From positions 95,292,568-95,356,567 of the forward strand of contig OX578152.1 of the NCBI GenBank assembly GCA_951213105.1: DNA of 64,000 bases. The letters are read 5' to 3'. The translations under genes were made by a program, and so were the position numbers. Below, piece by piece: positions 12,196 through 24,708 of the stretch. Under the pieces are notes generated by a model. That model had not been told where the DNA came from, searched no databases, and saw nothing but the letters and a program-made list of their open reading frames with translations. The DNA comes from Amaurobius ferox. Lineage: Eukaryota > Arthropoda > Arachnida > Araneae > Amaurobiidae. How positions within the stretch are numbered: the first letter of the stretch is position 1; each line of letters begins with the position of its first letter.

Positions 12196-12564
12196 TTTGC
12201 ATCGACTAAAATTTTTATTATTGTTTCATGTTATATACAAGAAAACTATTTTTCAGATGTATTACTAAAAAAAGAGCTATATTGCACGAGTACCAGGTAC
12301 CGCGATAAATGGCATTTGTCCACGATCTTCTTTATATTTTATTGTGAAAATACTTTTCCACTTTTGCAATCTGTTTGCATCATTAAAACGTTTGTAATTA
12401 TTTCGTATATACTATATGATACAAAACAACTATTTTCAAGTGTATTTTTAATGACATGAAAGGCTATTTTGCAGCAGTATCGCGATAAACGGCATTTGGG
12501 CACGATCCTCTAAATTTTATTTTATTTTGAAAGTATTTTTCCACTGTTATAATTTGTTTGCATC
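12196..12564. repeat. Tandem array, period about 183 bp (left part)
   Basis: Units begin with tttgcatc at 12196, 12374 and 12557 and share words such as ggctattttgcagca, atcgcgataaacggca and ttttccac. The array resumes at 19899 after the 7.3-kb insertion, and a further weak unit is visible near 21240. Confidence 0.75.
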
Positions 12565-13754
12565 CAGGGACGTAAGTGGGCAATCTTGTCTGGGGGGGGG
12601 TGTGAAGGAAATTTTTCCGACTAATATTGAAAATTTCCGACTAATATTGAAAATTTCCGACTTTACAAACAAGTGAGTTAACTTTTGTTTTTGAGCGAGT
12701 GCATTGCTGTTCTAGTGACCTTTATGCATTTCAAAGTCTACACAGCAATTATTTGTTTTAATTTTCGAATGTTTGGTGTAATATGTCCAAATCATACCCC
12801 AATTTAAAAAAAGAAAAAGTCTCAAAACCAAATTTTTAGTTTTGAGGGTTTTGTTTTATAAATAATTGTACATTTGTTTAATTATCGGATATGTTATGCA
12901 AATGCCCAGATCTTTAGCTACCAGTTGAAACAAGGCAAGTTTCTAGGGCAAAAATTAGTAGAATTTTAAATATATTTAGAAAAGTATTAAATTTTGTACG
13001 TTTTGGGATTTTTCTTCAAATGCACTTGACACATTCCCAGATGATTGTCTAGCGCTTAAAAACCCGTGAGTTTCTATACCAAGAATTGGTTGTGTAAATT
13101 TCGGAACATGCATCTTTCTTTTGATAAAATTGGGTCTTTTGTTAGGTTTTTAAAAATTATTAAAACTTTATTACTTTTTTCTAATTTCCGAATGCACTTT
13201 GCACATTTCCAAATAATTTCCTCAAAAAAGAAGAAAAAACGCGTTTCTAGGCCAAGAATTAGCTTTGTAAAACACGGGATGTGTATAATAGCATGCATAT
13301 ATACACTGTTCAAAGGAAATTAATATGACATGATTTGCAGTGCTCACAAGGGGTTGCCGTTGTTTCATTTCCTCGATATTTGTTTTCAAACAATGGTCCA
13401 GACACGGACGTAAAAAAAAAAAAAAATTCCAAATGGTCCACCAGAAAACTTACCTACATGTAGCTACACACATATTCTTAAATACATTGAAATTACATTT
13501 CTTTAGGTTTTCTAATACTTATTTCGCCGCATCTAAAACAGGGAGATTAGCTTAATTCTACAGTTTGAATTCTACAGAAACTTGTATTTATCTTCGCATT
13601 CTAACAATTTTTTTTTTAATTACTACATTTTTTTTTTTAAGAAAACGCATCAAAGCAGCAAATGCATCTCCCTTAATGAGATGCATAGGACTGCGGTTTT
13701 TCCCCAGTAGATTACACATGCCTGAACACTCTCCTAGAGAAAGGAAACCGTGCG

Positions 13755-14062
13755 TTATGTTAAGAGTTGGTATAATATATATGTTTTTATAGAGAGATAT
13801 TATCCTATAAGAGATAGTAATAGTGAATAAGGAGGTGTATGACTCGTTTGTGACTGTGGATATTAGGAGCCGGTGAGAGGATCGGTGACAGTGGATGTCT
13901 GCCGGTTCCTGTTTCTCATGTATGGCCGTGGTGTACTTAGCCGAGCTTAGCGCCCGAAGTGCGCAGAACTTTGCTGGTTTATAAAAAAATTTCAACTTTG
14001 ATCAAAGTCTTTGAGATATAAATACTTCGAAATAACGTAAGATTAAATAAACCAATTGCAGA
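13755..14062. other. Moderately GC-rich block, LTR-like but undefined
   Basis: TATAAA-like and AATAAA-like words occur in a locally GC-richer block inside the 7.3-kb insertion. A perfect 9-bp hairpin (ATGCATCTC/GAGATGCAT) lies just upstream, near 13662-13686. I cannot find paired ends, so no element is assigned. Confidence 0.2.
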
Positions 14063-17000
14063 GACGGGAACTCCACAAAATATAAAAACATTTTCTTTTT
14101 AATTGAACACCAAAATTTTTAGTATAAGTAAATTATTACTGGAAACAAGTGCATATTAAGTGGCCCAAACAGAATCAGAAATGAATGAAGTAATATAAAG
14201 CATAGCATCACCATATTTTATGGACAGCTGACTTTTAAAAGCAAAAAATTATGTTATTCATTATTTTGATCTATTTTACTGGCTTCTTCATCGATATTTA
14301 ATATGTAAGATCATTTTATTACTTTTTTGTTTCCTACTTATAGTGGCAGCTCTGGTAGAAAGGTTGTGACTATTAAAATACCAAATAATGACCACAAAAA
14401 ATCTGAATACAATATTTCGCAACTATCAATGTTGGTATATTATTTTGAAATAACTCTGTTTAATTTTAAATAGTATTTTGGGGGATTTTTATTTGAACAA
14501 GAAAGAAATTTTTTAATTTAAAAATAAAATAATAGTAATTATAAATAAATTAATGATTATTTATTAATAAAAATATAATATATAAAATGTGTCTACAAAA
14601 TGTACAGCAGTAAAATTATAACTAATGGAAATTTTTATTTATTGGACGCTCAACTATTTAACATATTTTTTCGATTAATAAAAGGTTTATAAAAACATTT
14701 CGACATTGTTACCATTTTAGTGTAACATTCTAATTTATACACAATTTAATATCGAACGGTCGAGTAAATGTTGCATTATTATTATTTAGTATTTTTCAAA
14801 AAGATGTCTGTTTCTATGTGTGTGTAACGCTTAGCAGAAAATTCAAGCTTTCAACAATTTTGAAGATCTGTATAGAGTTAGTTGGCATCTTAGCTTATGC
14901 AAATATGCACCTCGCCGGGATTATTTTTCTTTTAAATTTCAATTAGTTTAAAGGTTATGAATATTTAAAATCGAAATTTCGTTGTTTCTAAATCCATTCC
15001 TTTAAATATTCAGAACATAAAGTTCCCAGCAGACTATTGTTTGAAGAATAGCAGATGTTTATAGACAATTAGCGCGACACAATATGGGTGATAAAGTCAA
15101 AAATTCTAAGTTCCAGAATTTTACAGATATCATTTTGATTTTTTTAAATGAGGAACTATTTTATTTTTATAAGAATTCGCTCGATAAATATCTTCTATAG
15201 CACGAAAGTATTCGGAGATAGTATTTAATTATCTAATTTTACTTTTCGGCATTTATTTCATGAAAGTGCAGCAGACGAAAGACATAAAGTGATTTAAACT
15301 GAGAAGTTTTCTTATTTCTTCAGTTTTAAAGATATTATTTATATTTTTCAAAATACAATTACTTGCCATTGAAAGCATTGTGAAAAAATCATTTAAACGG
15401 GATAACTACAACCATAATCCCGATTTTTACCTCCTTGCTTTTTGTTCAATCCTAAAGGTGTCGCAGCGCAACGAGAAAAGGCGTGTTTAAGCGCTTATTT
15501 AAGGTGTACGGTTTGCACATGCAGATTAAATGCGCGCCCACATATGCAAACCGACATCGCAGTGAATCGTTTAGATGTTTATAAAGGGCACATTACGCCC
15601 GTGTAGCATGTGCGGCCGCACAGTAGACTATCACTGTTATTTGCAATAGAAGCTGAATTCTATTTTCCTCTAGATTAGTCTTACTATAATGGAATTATCA
15701 AACAATAGTCTCGGCTACCAACAGGAAAACCAATGAATTGGTTGCCTTTACAGTATAGAAGAATGCATTTTAAAGAAAAACTTGCATGACTTAATGCTCC
15801 ATATCACTAAAACCGTTTATGTTTGCTAGTTCAATTTTGTTACAATATATTTTGGTGCTAGTCATTATAGTACATTATAAGACAAGCATGTAACCTAAAA
15901 TGTTATCTACTTTCTTTTAGAAATTTCTCTGGAAAGGCATTTTTCCTGAGAGCTTATCTGGCATAATTCTGTTTTTTTCTTCTTTTACTTATTGTATTTG
16001 AAAACTCTTGAAATTAACTTTATATAAATTTCTTAACTTTCTAGTAAAAATTTGTAGAATGTAATAGATTTTAAATCATATATTCAATAAAAGAAACTTT
16101 TAAAAAAATGCAAAGCACAAGTGCTCTTTCTGTGGTGATATTGACGGGAGAAAATTTTCTAATATGATAATTATTGTACCAAAAAGATTTAATTACAATA
16201 ATTTAAGAAAGGGAAACACATTAACTTTAAAAATTAAGGAAATTTATTAATTTTGAAAAAATACATTGAAATTTAAATACGGTAGAAATAAAACCTGTAA
16301 AATAATACTTTCTTTCGGAATTAAACATTTTTATAAATAAATTTCATCGCAATTTGTACTACAATAGATTACTTAAAAAGATAAAGCATTACTTAAAAAG
16401 AAAGAACATTATAAAAAAGATTTTATAAGGCAAAGATAGCATAACAGAGTCCTGCTGCTAAGAGAAGGTTATCTTTCGTGAAGGATTTTATAATGGAAAT
16501 TGTGCTTTATTTGTTTTACTGATCAGATAGTCAAAAAAGAACCTAATACACGCAATATGTCAAGACTATCCGAGCTGGGAAAAAACTGAATTTTAATTTT
16601 CGGCACTATTCTAATATTTATTCAACTTTCTACATACATATTACCATGCATTTGATTTATACGACGGAATTAATAAAACATTTTTATTTCAAAGTTGAAG
16701 ATATAAAATTTCATACGAATGACGACCGCATTTAAATATGTAATTGTATATACTTGAAATTCCTTAATCACAAATAATTTAAATACAAACATGTAAATAT
16801 CGTTCATTTTTTCTGGTAATATATCAACCAATTATATTCTATAAGGATTGCGTCCCCATTCAAAATCTGTAGATCGCTTTTGCACTTTTTAGTTCTCTGC
16901 AAGTAATACCTAATGCGGAATGGCAACACGAAAACTTGCTATATTCTACAAATTTGTGAACTTTCATAGAGACAGATAAATTCAGTCTTATCATTCAGTC

Positions 17001-17700
17001 GGCATTAAATTTCACAAAAATTGAGGCCATACTACACAGTTTATCTATGGACTATGACCAAAACCAAGTGTTAATGGTTACAGAACCCGCCTAAAGGGGA
17101 CGTTCCCCAAACTAGGATAACTTTAGCATCTATGTCGGAATCTGCAATGGGACTATCCTATGTTTTGGAACGCCTCTCTTTGGTGGTTTCTGTTAGTATT
17201 TATAACTTTAAAATTTACTACAATTTAAGAGTAACTTTATTTAAGTTATAAAATTAATAACATTTTAAGTTAATTAATCAAACTTCCAATTTTTCAAATT
17301 TTAATTTTTGCCGCATATGCAGCCATAAGTCAAACACAATGTTATTCAATACTTATATTTGTAGAAATAATTTGTTGCTATCATCTCTAGAATTTTTTTT
17401 TCTCCCGAGTTCTGCGTTTTATACATTCTTAACATCCATTTTTCAGGGTTACGAAGCCTAACTTTTTTATTTAATGAATTGGTTTAAATAATTAATTGCA
17501 AATATGTATTAATATATTAAACCCATTTTCACACATATGTTTAGGCAAATTATTTTTCTTTCAACTTAAAAAAGGAAATACATCATCATAAAGAAAAACA
17601 AGCAAAAATAAAAAGCATTAAGTTTTTTCGCCCTCATCAATTTGATATATAATATTTTCACGAAAAATAATCACAGTATGAAAGGACAAATTGCATAGAT
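14063..17700. other. Non-coding interior of the 7.3-kb insertion
   Basis: AT-rich sequence without domains or clear repeats on either strand. The same holds for 18965-19850, where a few peptide stretches (for example VAQMYLNEIYDTA) hint at a decayed coding region that I cannot assign. Confidence 0.45.
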
Positions 17701-18178
17701 TTTATAGATTTTAATATGAATAACATGTATGGTTGGGGAGTCTCTGGCAGACATCGGGGCGTTACGAGAAACATAAACACTTTGGGCGTTTATATCTCCG
17801 AACCTAACAGATAAAAATATCACCAACTTTTACTTGTTTTGTTGGAAATATAGTACCTTTTATGTATATATAGAGAGATAATTTCAATATTTTAGTATAT
17901 TGGCATTTTTGTTCCCGAAAAACTAAAAAGTTTTTGCCGGAGAGAATTTTAGTCTCCTTGCTTTCACTCGAACTATTTTCTAAATTATGAAAGATAAACT
18001 ATAAGGGATAAGAATGTTTAGTAGGAAATCCAAGTTCTAGCTTAGTAATGGATTTTTATAGATCTAATGCAATTTTCGAGGAATCGTCTTATCAAGTTTA
18101 AAAAGATTGAAATTTTCCTGTTTTTTAAGTTTATAAATGCTTATTTCTCGAAAACGAAAAGTGGTAGCTATGAACAAT

Positions 18179-18258
18179 ATTAGGTAATTTGTAGCCCTTT
18201 GAAAACCATATAGGAGTGTACAATTGGATTTTGGATAGGTTCTTAGTTTTTGAAACAT
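18179..18258 (+). repeat. Dispersed repeat, copy 1
   Basis: It shares gtaatttgtagccctttgaa and, 30 bp on, attggattttggat and ttcttagttttt with 57071-57148 in the same orientation. The family is unknown. Confidence 0.6.
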
Positions 18259-18435
18259 AGTGGCAACAATTTCGATATTTTAATATTTTGTAAATGTGGT
18301 CTTAATTTCGATATTTTAATAATTTAAAAAATTTGAAAAAAATGGTTCTAATTTCGATGTCTTAATATTTTGAACCATTTTGAAAAAATGACTCTAATTT
18401 TTCTATTTAATTATTTAAAATTATTTTAAAATTGT
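18258..18435. repeat. Tandem repeat, about 60-bp period
   Basis: Three to four diverged units share tctaatttcgatattttaat followed by an A/T stretch. It directly follows a dispersed repeat (18179-18258). Confidence 0.6.
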
Positions 18436-18745
18436 CAAAAAAGATATAATATCTGCATAGAAAAATGTTATTCAGGCGAAATCATTTCGACTCGGGCCGT
18501 GCCGAAATTTTATAACGCTGTTTCGGGCCGGGCTCGAACTTTGCTTTTAAAAAAGGCCAAACATATTTTGAAAATTTTTCTGGGGCCGAATATATTTATT
18601 TCCCTAGGCCGAACATATTTAATTTTAAAAATCTTTCAAATGAATTTTAATTGAATACATGAAATAATTGTCTTTATTTCACCTATATATAGATAAATGT
18701 TTAAAAAAAATTATCTCAATTCTTCGTAGAAAAATTTCACTCTTT

Positions 18746-18804
18746 CCCGGCCGTCCAAATAGTTGCTCAAGTCCTCGGGATGAGTCGGACGGTCTGGGTC
18801 TTCA
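18746..18804 (+). mobile_element. Short hairpin retroposon, copy E (59 bp)
   Basis: Full unit in SINE-tail orientation: outer stem GGCCGTCC with GGACGGTC, inner stems CTCA/TGAG and TCC/GGA, 3' end CTGGGTCTTCA. The 3' flank begins ACACA as in the other copies. No clean target duplication remains. It lies within the 7.3-kb hAT-type insertion. Confidence 0.8.
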
Positions 18805-20500
18805 ACACATTCATGTTTTTAACATGTATGAATATAAATTATTTCGGGCCGGATCAAACCGAGACTCAATAGTCTTTGGGCAGGGTTTAAGCACTGGTAC
18901 AGTCGTACCAGACAGGGAAAAAATCTAAATTTTCAGCCCGTTCTGACCCGTATTGGAACCACTGCTGATCTTTTTGTATAGTTTAGTATTTCATTCACAA
19001 TTTGTGATTTTATTTTATCGCAGAAAATTTATTTAAATGACGTATGAATTGTTAAATGATACCTTTAAAAGCACAAAAATTTTATAACAAAATTTAAAAA
19101 AGGAATAAAAATAAATAATAATCATTATGAGAAACGTATATAAACAATTCTTATGCATGCCTTTAAATAATTTAAAAATACTATCTTACTTTACGCGGTC
19201 ACAACACAGCTCTGCGAAAAATTGAAGCAATCTGGGCTGAATGAAGATTCCATGCTTTTCAGCATTCTACAGAAAATGCATTCACATTTTCTGAGGGTCA
19301 TAAATTACTTGCCCAATTAAAGACACTTTTAAGGGAATGCATACTGGGTTTGCTTTCCAAATCCCTGGACAATGTGTTTCAGTATTTTTCTCCTGCTGTT
19401 TTGCCGATTGCATAGCGAAGAAAATAGATTTTTTCCGAAGAACTCTTACGAAGTACTACAAATGATTTTCCGAAGTACCACAAATGATCTGCACCCTCCG
19501 GGCGCAAGGTCTGCTTCTCCGAATTTCCTCAAGTAAAAGGCCGAAAAAGATTGGGGACTTCCTAGACCGACCTCGTTATCATCGCCCTTCCAGGTGGCTC
19601 AAATGTATTTAAATGAGATTTATGACACCGCAAAGAAACCATTTGCCCGACGTTCATCAGATGGCTTTACTTCAACATGGACTTCAAGGATTTTGTTTCA
19701 CAAGAGAATCGGTGATTTTGTAGTGAACATTTAGAAAATTAAAGTAAAATATAAGTTTTTGAAATTTATGGTGAACAAAACTCACACTTATTCCGATTTT
19801 TTTTTCCGAGTGATTGCCAAATTTTCTGACTTTTTTGAGTCAGGGGGGGTGTGTGACACCCCCCCACCCCCACCCCCCCCCCGGTACTTACGTCCTTGTT
19901 TGCATCATTTAAAATGTTTGTAATTGTTTTGTATATTATATAGAAAAACTATTTTTCAAACATATTATTAATGAAATAGAAGGCTATTTTGCAGCAATAT
20001 GGGGAAAAACGGTATTAGTGCGCGATTTTTCCTCGTGCAATATATTCCTATCTTTCTTTCTGGTAGGTTGGCATCTATGCATTTTTTATATCAATCCCTG
20101 AAATTAATGTGATTCATACTTTTTTTTATTATTACCATGGCTGTCTAGCTCACCCAAAGGGTGTATATGAGTTTCAAGGGTATGATTTATATTTTGTCAA
20201 AGCGACAAGAAAAGGAGTAGCAACTATAAAACAAAAATTTATTATTGACTTGCAAGTACTGAACCCTAGCTGCTAACTCTGCATTTCTTCGTGAAGCTCC
20301 AATGTTTGCACTGACTGTCAATCTCCGGACAAATATGCAAATTCCTCCCCCCCCCCCTTCTCTTTTTATTTAAACTTTTAAGATGAATATAGTAAACAGA
20401 TTTTAAAATGAAATTCCATACTTTAACGAAATTGGCCACAAAAAGTGACTAAATTTCGCTCAAGATTCCCTTATAATATTTTAATTTTGAATGTATTTAA

Positions 20501-21114
20501 CCCCTTGCCTGTGCCACCCGAATCCAGTTCGGGCAACCTCTCTGTGCCAAATTTGGAATGCCCGAACTGACTTCGGGCAAGCGAAAAATCAGTGTTTCTA
20601 TTCCGTTGATCCCGAATTGAGTCCGTTTTGCTTTATCAAATGCTTTACAATATAATTCATTTCATTGTTTGTCCAATAGATGGCGATACTTGTCCACATT
20701 TTTTTCGGTAGGCAAGGATCAGCTAGCTTGATTAGGTGGGATATAAACCGAGTTTATTGTAAAGAGTGTGATGTCGGCTTGTGTGCTGTGTCATATTTTT
20801 CGTATATATCATACTATAAAAGATTTGCGAAATTCTGAAAAATGATTCTGTGAAATGATTTATGAAATTCAAAAGATTATTTGATTTATTTTGCTATAAT
20901 TAAACAATTTTGAGTAAAATATGAATATAATCCATTAATTTTCCACATATATGTCAAAATATTAAATATAGTAGTTATTTCATAGAAAAATTTATATTTT
21001 TACAAAATAAAATTTTTCTAACCTTTTTAAATGTTATAATGCACAAAACTGAAGCATAAAATTTTTTTTCCATTTTTGACACATTTTCCTAAAATATACT
21101 CCACAGGCAAGGGG
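20501..21114. mobile_element. piggyBac-type MITE (614 bp)
   Basis: Perfect 13-bp inverted ends CCCCTTGCCTGTG / CACAGGCAAGGGG are flanked on both sides by TTAA (20497-20500 and 21115-21118), the signature of piggyBac transposition. A subterminal word TTCGGGCA is repeated in both orientations near 20527-20580. There is no transposase, so the element is non-autonomous. It carries a CTCF-like 15-mer at 20673-20687. Confidence 0.92.
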
Positions 21115-22089
21115 TTAATTCTTATATTTGTAAATAATATGAGAAAGAATATATGGAAATGTCACTAAAATGTGCATTTATACGTAATTACTAGTTTATC
21201 CTGTTTTATTATCACATATTTTACATTTTTGCAATTTGTTTTCATCAATTAAAACTTTTATATTAATTGCTATTTTAACTCAGGAAAATTAATTTTCAAG
21301 CATGAAATGAAGGGGTATTGGGGCAATGATTGTACGAGATGACCATAATTGAAAATTGTTAAATAGAAGTTTATGTTTTTAATTTGTTGTTTTTTATGTC
21401 CTTTTTGCCAAGCAAAAACAAATTAGCAATTTTTCAATGTATTTTCTCTTGGGTTTCTTTATCAGTTTATTTTAAATTTTAAGAAAATTTAAAACAATTT
21501 TTAATACGAAAATCTGAATTATTCTTTGTTTATATCTTTAATAAAAATGGACATTTAAAAAATAGTTATTATTGTTAGAGATGTAAAAATGGCAACTAGC
21601 CATGTCTATTTGGCACTTAGTCAAAACTATAGGCGTCACATGATGCCTAGTTCAAATTTTTAATTTCTAACACTGCTTGCACCCCATCAGACTGCGGATA
21701 AAAATGCATTACTACACAAATATTATTAACTAACTAAATCACTAGACATTTTCTAAATATAGAAGGCTTAAAAAAAGATCATAGATCGACATGCTGATTG
21801 GCTCTATATACCCCTGTTTCTTCTATTTGTGCCCATTTTGACATCTTTCTGACTTCAGCTTTGTTAGTTCTTTAGCAGTGACAAAGGGGATCTAGCATAT
21901 CTTCAAAACTGCTATATACTGCATTTTTATTTTGAAACAACTTTTGTATAAAGAAAACTTCGAAATCTGCCATTTTTTCTTACGCCAAGGAAGAGTGTTT
22001 TGAAAAGTCCTAACTAATGCCATGTTAGGTTTTGTGCATAACAAATATAAAAATATATAATTAAAAATCAAAAATTCATAAAAACGTAA

Positions 22090-22490
22090 TGCATAAATAT
22101 AAATAAGTATAAAATAATGTATAAAAAAAAGACGATACTTAGAAAAAAAAAATAATGTATAAAAAAAAGACGATACTTAGAAAAAAAATTGTGCTTAATG
22201 AAATTTCAAAAGAACGATACTTAGCAAAAATATTAACACTTTAACAAAATTTTTAAAAACAATTCTTAGAAAAAAGATTATACTTTAACAAAATTTTAAA
22301 AAACAATGCTTAGAAAAAATATTGTACATTAACGAAATTTCAAAAAAATCTATGCTTATAAAAAATATTGTGCTTTAACGAAATTTAAGAAATAACGATA
22401 CTTAAAAAAAATTTTGCACTTTAAAGAAATTTAAAAAAAACAATACTTAGAAAATTTATTTAGTTTAAAGAAAGCTTAAAAAAAATGATA
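22090..22490. repeat. Minisatellite, period about 46 bp
   Basis: About nine diverged units follow the pattern (aaatattgtactttaacgaa then atttcaaaaaa-cgatacttaga). The first two units contain an exact 41-43 bp duplication. Strong A-strand bias. Confidence 0.7.
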
Positions 22491-23366
22491 TGTCTCACAT
22501 GACTGTTTGTGCGACAACTGCATGGACGTAACATGAAAATCATAAAATTTAATACAGTCAAGGCATTAAACTTTAAATTACCCGCTAAAACAAAGTAGAA
22601 GCTATGCTTAAATCAAAATCAAAACATAGTAGTACCTGGTTTACTGAAATCCAAAACTTTTCAAAGAAAAACACTTGTAAATATCCAAATTGCACAAGTT
22701 GCTGTTTCCACATTGCGGCCATCAGAGAACGATCATTCGTATGTAAATTTTCTGCTTCTACATTATTTTATCCATTAACATGTGCTATCTTTCATGTTTG
22801 TATGATATTTACATTTTTAATGCATTTTTACACACAAAGCAACAACACAACTAAAATAGAATTGCTGAAGCGGAAGATAACAGAAAGCTAAAAGAGGTTG
22901 CCAGAAAAACAGGTAGCTGGAAATTTCATGCCACATTTGGCAATTTATCTCTCCAGAAATAAAGATCATCAAATCCAAATTCTTTTTCTCAAAGCTGTAC
23001 CTTTATTTTATTTATGCTTGAATACATTGCTGCAGTTTTCTGTATTCTTTGTGCAAAATATTTTTTTATTTTAATACTTATTGATTACTACTTTTTATTC
23101 AAACTTTAAAACTTAGCTATGGTAATTTATTAAAAATTTTAAATTAGCACTTTGCTTGGGGGTATGGGTTCGGTGAGATAGCACAGTTTTTGAATTCAGG
23201 ATATGTCATTGTGGAGTGGATAATATATTACATCTGATGTATGGGTTAAATTGATATTTGCATTAACTGTGTAAAATTTGTGTTATTCAATAAAACCTTA
23301 ATCAAAGAGTATAAATTTAGAACTAAATTTTCATTTTATTGTACATTGATATTTTGTATTTTACAG
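22491..23366 (+). other. Sequence upstream of Vps18 exon 1
   Basis: No coding evidence; the frame at 22604-22891 has no domain. If the acceptor at 23365-23366 is used, this is the 3' part of a 5'-UTR intron. If not, it is the promoter region. I see no convincing TATA-Inr pair. Confidence 0.5.
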
Positions 23367-23367
23367 A

Positions 23368-23451
23368 ATGGCTTCCTTATTTGAACAGTATGAACAAGCT
23401 GCTTCATTGTCTTCAGGCTATATGACAGGAAAGCCTGTTATTCCTGAAATG
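23368..23451 (+). CDS. Vps18: Vps18 coding exon 1 (partial gene)
   Basis: First coding exon of the vacuolar sorting protein Vps18 (Drosophila deep orange), a core subunit of the HOPS and CORVET tethering complexes acting in late endosome and lysosome fusion. It encodes 28 residues starting MASLFEQYE, close to the MASILDQYE-type start I know for animal Vps18. The ATG has A at -3 and G at +4. The exon ends in phase 0 at a strong donor (ATG|gtatgt). Directly upstream lies a pyrimidine-rich tract ending ttacag (acceptor AG 23365-23366), so the ATG probably sits one base into an internal exon, with the 5' UTR start further left. On its own the exon would be weak evidence. The identification rests on in-phase joining with exons 2 and 3, which match the conserved N-terminus. 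The rest of the roughly 1000-residue protein (beta-propeller, clathrin-repeat region, RING) lies beyond the window. Confidence 0.85.
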
Positions 23452-23631
23452 GTATGTATTTTAAATTATCTATGGTCTTGAGATATATACTGCATATTGT
23501 CTTTTTACTGTTATTATCATATTATGAGTGCCAATTTTCTTATTTATATATAAAATAAGTTTTATTCTTGTGTATATTACTCATTTATATTACTAAGATT
23601 TAATAAACATATTTATTTTTAAGTACAGTAC

Positions 23632-23720
23632 AACCTCGAAAATCCGGACTTTGCCGATTACGGATTATCGATTTTTCCAGATTATAGAATTTGAATAAAA
23701 TTCAGATTTCATATTAACTA
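23632..23720 (+). mobile_element. pogo/Tigger-like terminus (left)
   Basis: CAGTACAACCTCGAAAATCC follows a TA and resembles the terminal repeat of Tigger/pogo elements. An inverted counterpart ending ..GAGGTTGTACTG|TA lies at 51452-51471. Whether these are ends of one element or of two copies is open; no transposase was seen. Confidence 0.55.
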
Positions 23721-24648
23721 AATACACTATAAAACACTATTTTTAGTAGAAATAATGGCAAAACTTAAGTTAATCAATTAAAATATATTATTTAATCTAA
23801 AAAATAGGGCAAAAGAAATTTCTAAGAAAAAATATACACATTAATAATTTAGAATGTGTGAACGAAACGAAATGATAAAAATACATTTTATCATTTCGTT
23901 TAAATATTTGAATTAACATTTGTTATTTCATTAATTTTGGTTTATGGTAAAGCAGTTTTCTTTATTCTGTAGATGGACATTATTTCTGCTCGGTTATAAA
24001 GCTTCTTTGTTCAAGACCTTTAATTGCATGATCGATTATTTGCATAAAATTATCAATGGGTATTTTTTTCTTCTCCACATTTATCGTCGCTACGTTGATC
24101 TTTTTTTATTTAATATCATATCACGAATTTCACCTTTACTCTATTTATGATTGGTGTATCATCATCACAGTGCAGAACTTCCGTTATATCGGCTTTGTCG
24201 AGATTTAATGAAGCGCTGGAAGATTTAATGAAGTACTGAGATTTAATAAAGGTCGAGGATTAGCACTTTTGATGATATATTTAAAGGTGTAAATGTGTTT
24301 AAACCGTTTTCACTGTTAATGAACGAAACACCAAAAATAAGAACTTAAAAGTTTGATTTATTTTCTAGTATCTTTATAATGTTATGTTTAAAAAGGCTGA
24401 TGACTCTGAAAAAAGTAAAAACTTTATTAGTATTAGTCAAATATGTAAAAAATATCGCAGTAGATAAAATAAATATCTTTTCCAAAAAAGAAAAATATCT
24501 GTCCTCTCAATGATTTTTCTGAATTACGATGAGTCATTACTAGATTGCAGCAGCAGCGGGACGTGGTGGTGCAGGGAAAGCGAAGAAAGGAATTTGCTTA
24601 GTTCCTTCCTAATCGTAAATGCAGCCGACCCCTTTAAGAGGTGTGTGT

Positions 24649-24708
24649 TGAAAGCCCAGACCACACGACCAGCCCGAAGGCTTATGGTAGCTAATTATGT
24701 GGCCAGTG
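24649..24708 (-). mobile_element. Short hairpin retroposon, copy D (60 bp)
   Basis: On the minus strand the outer stem is GGCCACA/TGTGGTC and the inner stem is AGCC-TTCG-GGCT with a UUCG-type loop. The 3' end is CTGGGCTTTCA. Flanking direct repeats are agaggtgtgtgt (24637-24648) and agaggtctgtgtgt (24709-24722), which differ by a two-base gap. Stem bases differ from the other copies but still pair. Confidence 0.75.

Larger units (their letters stand above)
12565..19898. mobile_element. 7.3-kb hAT-type insertion with 8-bp target duplication
   Basis: The ends are inverted (CAGGGACGTAAGT at 12565, ACTTACGTCCTTG ending 19898). They are flanked by identical 8-bp duplications tttgcatc (12557-12564 and 19899-19906). 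G runs lie just inside the left end and C runs just inside the right end. The neighbouring 183-bp tandem units supply the uninterrupted sequence, so the empty site can be read directly. An 8-bp duplication with short CA..TG ends is typical of hAT transposons. No intact transposase is visible. Contents include low-complexity AT-rich DNA, a tandem repeat (18258-18435), a short hairpin retroposon (18746-18804) and a second hAT-like terminus near 18940 (cagtggttccaat on the minus strand). It is probably a non-autonomous or gutted copy enlarged by later insertions. Confidence 0.82.

Noticed and set aside
13588..13995. 135-codon minus-strand frame
   Set aside because: No recognisable domain. It crosses a block with LTR-like words and poly-A/T runs, and I could not define paired LTR ends.
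22604..22891. 95-codon frame upstream of Vps18
   Set aside because: No similarity that I recognise, no conserved motif, and AT-driven composition.
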